From: an uncultured Pelagibacteraceae bacterium
GTDB lineage: Bacteria > Pseudomonadota > Alphaproteobacteria > Pelagibacterales > Pelagibacteraceae
DNA: 64,000 nt
Assembly: GCA_902533445.1 (NCBI GenBank)
Contig: CACALX010000002.1
Coordinates: 1 to 64,000 of the forward strand
Reading direction: 5' to 3'
Positions within the stretch are counted from its first letter, which is position 1, and each line of letters starts with the position of its first letter. The translations under genes were made by a program, and so were the position numbers. The notes under the pieces were generated by a model that was not told the origin of the DNA, did no database searches, and saw only the letters and a program-made list of their open reading frames with translations. Of the stretch, positions 62,090 through 64,000 are shown piece after piece.

Positions 62090-62629
62090 ATGAAAATTAG
62101 CACTGGAGATAAATTAGAGGAAATTACTCTTCCAGATCAGAATGGTAACTCATTTAATTTATCTCAGACCTTGGGAAAAAAAGTTTTATTAACTTTTTAT
62201 AGAATCGCAGGTTGTAGCTTCTGCAATCTAAGACTTAATGAAATTAATAAAAGATTTGGTGAGCTAGGAAATAACTTTACGCATGTTGGAATATTTCATT
62301 CACCAGTAGATAATTTAAAATCATATATGGATAAACATAAAAATTTACCATTCACAGTGTTAGCAGATGAAAATTTTGAATATTTTCAAAAATATGAAAT
62401 TGAAAGATCAGTGAGTAAAACACTAAACGCAATGTTGTTTAAGGCGCATAAAATTATTCCTGCTATGATGAAAGGATATATTCCTACAAGAATAAAAGGT
62501 CATTTAGATATAGCTGTGACTGATGTTCTAATTAATGAAGACGGTGTGGTTCAAAATGTTTATTATGCTAAAAAGGATATAGCAGATCACTTTGAGTTCA
62601 ATAAAATCAAAGATTTTGCTTTAAATTAA
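62090..62629 (+). CDS. Peroxiredoxin-like (AhpC/TSA) protein
   Basis: The 179-residue protein has a thioredoxin fold: GDKLEEITLPDQNGNSF, then the CxxC motif in FYRIAGCSFCNLRLNE (near residues 42-45), then VGIFHSPVDNLKSYM. The C-terminal half includes an IPTRIKGHLDIAVTD segment. Typical peroxiredoxins have Pro-x3-Thr-x2-Cys, which is not seen; the CSFC pair suggests a thioredoxin-like or AhpC-like reductase. No signal peptide is visible. The electron donor is unknown. Confidence 0.77.
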   Translation: MKISTGDKLEEITLPDQNGNSFNLSQTLGKKVLLTFYRIAGCSFCNLRLNEINKRFGELGNNFTHVGIFHSPVDNLKSYMDKHKNLPFTVLADENFEYFQKYEIERSVSKTLNAMLFKAHKIIPAMMKGYIPTRIKGHLDIAVTDVLINEDGVVQNVYYAKKDIADHFEFNKIKDFALN

Positions 62630-62671
62630 TTGATATAGAGAATTTTTTTTTATTTCATATAATAAAACTTA

Positions 62672-63553
62672 ATGAACGATTTAAATTTATTTAAAAAAAA
62701 TGGCTTTCTTGTTAAAGAAAATCTAATATCTCAGACAAAAATAAATAAAATTAATAAAATTGTTAATGAAGTAATTTCAAAAGAAAAAAAAAGAAAAAAA
62801 GGTAATGGTACAAATAGAACTCAGTCCTATGATAATTACCATTTTGTCTACAATTCAAGTTCTTCAAAAAATAAAGAAATTCTAAGACTAAACAATCCTC
62901 AAAATAGGCATAAAATATTCTATCAATTATCTAGAGATAAAAAGATTATATCCATAGCTAAAAAATTATTAGGTGGGACAGTTAGATTTCATCTTGGTAA
63001 GTTAAATTTTAAGCTTCCGAATAAGAAAAAAGGCAGTGAAATTGGATGGCACCAAGATTGGGCTTTTTACCCTCATACAAACGATGATTTAATTACAGTT
63101 GGTATATATTTAGATGATTGCTATGAAAAAAATGGGCCTCTTAAAATAATAAAAAATTCACACAAAAAGAAATTATACAGTCACCACAATAAAGAAAATT
63201 ATTTTGTTGGGAAGATAGATACTAAGAAAGATAAAATAGGAACTAAAGATAGTGTTTCTATAACTGGGACAGCAGGAACAGTAGTATTTTTTCATTGTAG
63301 ATCAGTTCATGGCTCTGGACACAATCAAATGAATAACTCGAGACCCCTAATTTTATTTGGTTATAGAGCTTGTGATGCGTGGCCATTAATTAATGATGGA
63401 AACCCTCATCCTGAAGTAAATTTAGAGAATTATGATAAAAATATTATTGTGGGAAATAAATCAATAAAACCAAGATTAACTAAAGTTCCAACCATAATCC
63501 CACTTCCTAAGAAGAAACATTACGTTTCTATCTATGAGCTTCAAAAAAATTAA
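62672..63553 (+). CDS. PhyH-family Fe(II)/2-oxoglutarate dioxygenase
   Basis: The 293-residue protein is a phytanoyl-CoA dioxygenase-type oxygenase. Its iron facial triad is His-x-Asp in GWHQDWAFYP (near residues 128-130) and His in FFHCRSVHGSG (near 210-214). The 2-oxoglutarate arginine follows in NSRPLILFGYR. Family members hydroxylate small molecules including ectoine, phosphonates (PhnY) and halogenated or lipid substrates. The nearby phnM-like 3' end makes a phosphonate substrate worth testing, but sequence alone does not show it. Confidence 0.85.
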   Translation: MNDLNLFKKNGFLVKENLISQTKINKINKIVNEVISKEKKRKKGNGTNRTQSYDNYHFVYNSSSSKNKEILRLNNPQNRHKIFYQLSRDKKIISIAKKLLGGTVRFHLGKLNFKLPNKKKGSEIGWHQDWAFYPHTNDDLITVGIYLDDCYEKNGPLKIIKNSHKKKLYSHHNKENYFVGKIDTKKDKIGTKDSVSITGTAGTVVFFHCRSVHGSGHNQMNNSRPLILFGYRACDAWPLINDGNPHPEVNLENYDKNIIVGNKSIKPRLTKVPTIIPLPKKKHYVSIYELQKN

Positions 63554-63630
63554 GCATTATTACAAATTAATTTTAACAAATCTTTAATATAATATTATCG
63601 TAATTTAAAATGATAATAGAATTAAAAAAT

Positions 63631-63636
63631 AAGGAG
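63631..63636 (+). promoter_or_regulatory. Strong Shine-Dalgarno before the small membrane protein
   Basis: AAGGAG lies 5 bases before the ATG at 63642. Most genes in the window lack such a site; metY is the other clear case. It fixes the start and suggests high translation. A TATAAT hexamer at 63588-63593 may be the -10 box of a separate promoter. Confidence 0.6.
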
Positions 63637-63641
63637 AGAAA

Positions 63642-63881
63642 ATGACTGCAAATATAAGAATTTTAAAATGGACAAGCACAGTGTTAACACTTTTAGGAAT
63701 ATTAACTTTTTATTTAGATTACTATCCTTATAGCATGATACCTCACAGTTTAGGTATAGTTGGTTGGACAATTGTTGGTACCATTACAAAAGACAAACCA
63801 TTATTAACAAATTTTTCATTACAAATACCGATAATGATAGCAGGTATAATTAAATACTCTTATACAACAGGAATATTTTAG
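63642..63881 (+). CDS. Small hypothetical membrane protein
   Basis: The 79-residue protein has three short hydrophobic segments (about 8-27, 32-47 and 58-77) and begins MTANIRILKWTSTVLTLLGI. I do not recognise a family. A strong ribosome-binding site precedes it. Its last bases overlap the stop codon of the convergent phnM-like gene by 3 bases. Confidence 0.65.
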   Translation: MTANIRILKWTSTVLTLLGILTFYLDYYPYSMIPHSLGIVGWTIVGTITKDKPLLTNFSLQIPIMIAGIIKYSYTTGIF

Positions 63882-64000
63882 CTTACTTGGATTCCGTTTG
63901 ACCAAACGTTTTTCACAACAGGTGAATTTTGATAAATTTTAAACCTTACTAAATCTGCTCTTTTATTGTTGTCAATTAAACCCCTATCATTTAAATTTGT
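63878..64000 (-). CDS. phnM: Partial PhnM-like amidohydrolase, C-terminal 40 residues
   Basis: The window edge cuts the gene; the visible frame reads NDRGLIDNNKRADLVRF, then SPVVKNVWSNGIQVS and TAA. This resembles the end of PhnM, the alpha-D-ribose 1-methylphosphonate 5-triphosphate diphosphatase of the C-P lyase pathway. Related amidohydrolases end similarly (GxIxxGxxADLV), so another member is possible. A C-P lyase operon would lie beyond the window. Confidence 0.6.
   Translation of the reverse strand, partial: TNLNDRGLIDNNKRADLVRFKIYQNSPVVKNVWSNGIQVS

Overview
This window looks like a chromosome segment of a SAR11-clade marine alphaproteobacterium (Candidatus Pelagibacter or a close relative). 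The DNA is very AT-rich and densely packed: many genes abut or overlap by 1 to 14 bases and most lack a strong Shine-Dalgarno sequence. Several features point the same way: a tandem SAM-II/SAM-V riboswitch before metY, an NDUFS4-type complex I subunit, an SdhE-recG pair, and the alphaproteobacterial clusters rlpA-dac-tmk-holB-metG-tatD and argS-nagZ-scpAB-tatABC-serS-secDF. The taxonomic call is inference from gene content and order.

Layout. 0.2-2.3 kb: rpmF-plsX-ihfA-merR-rpmG, with no fabH between plsX and ihfA. 2.3-10.4 kb: chorismate mutase, ctaA, metY with its riboswitches, rplM-rpsI, argC-lipoprotein-hom and two transporters. 10.4-18.4 kb: an accessory, hypervariable-looking block with a 0.54-kb non-coding stretch, a one-domain alkyltransferase, a decayed GNAT acetyltransferase, small membrane proteins, a tyrosine recombinase, surface-glycan glycosyltransferases, a sugar-nucleotide epimerase and a GIY-YIG protein. 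18.4-20.8 kb: tRNA-Glu, glpX, sbmA and the complex I subunit.

20.75-22.24 kb holds a small candidate genomic island. A 24-bp exact copy of the 3' end of tRNA-Pro lies 1.4 kb from the intact gene. Between the copies is a two-gene cassette encoding an SRA-like/HNH nuclease, probably a modification-dependent restriction enzyme, and an unknown partner with an in-frame stop. This is the best candidate for an undescribed defence system.

22.3-42.5 kb is mostly housekeeping: nhaA, glutathione peroxidase, the mltB-rlpA-dac-tmk-holB-metG-tatD cluster, tRNA-Ser, sdhE, recG, an M48 protease, tRNA-Lys, and ssb-gyrA-coaD-ppi-tgt. 42.6-58.1 kb carries uvrA, half of a PuuD-like protein, the long leftward operon dgt-argS-nagZ-scpAB-tatABC-serS-yajC-secDF, then erpA and xth. 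58.1-62.1 kb is a zinc uptake regulon (znuCB-zur plus an Ldh2-type dehydrogenase, divergent from znuA) with two Zur-box-like sites. The right edge holds a peroxiredoxin-like protein, a PhyH-family oxygenase, a small membrane protein and the 3' end of what looks like phnM, suggesting phosphonate use just outside the window.

Four tRNA genes were found (Glu-TTC, Pro-TGG, Ser-TGA, Lys-TTT), all with encoded CCA. No rRNA, CRISPR array, insertion sequence or prophage was seen.
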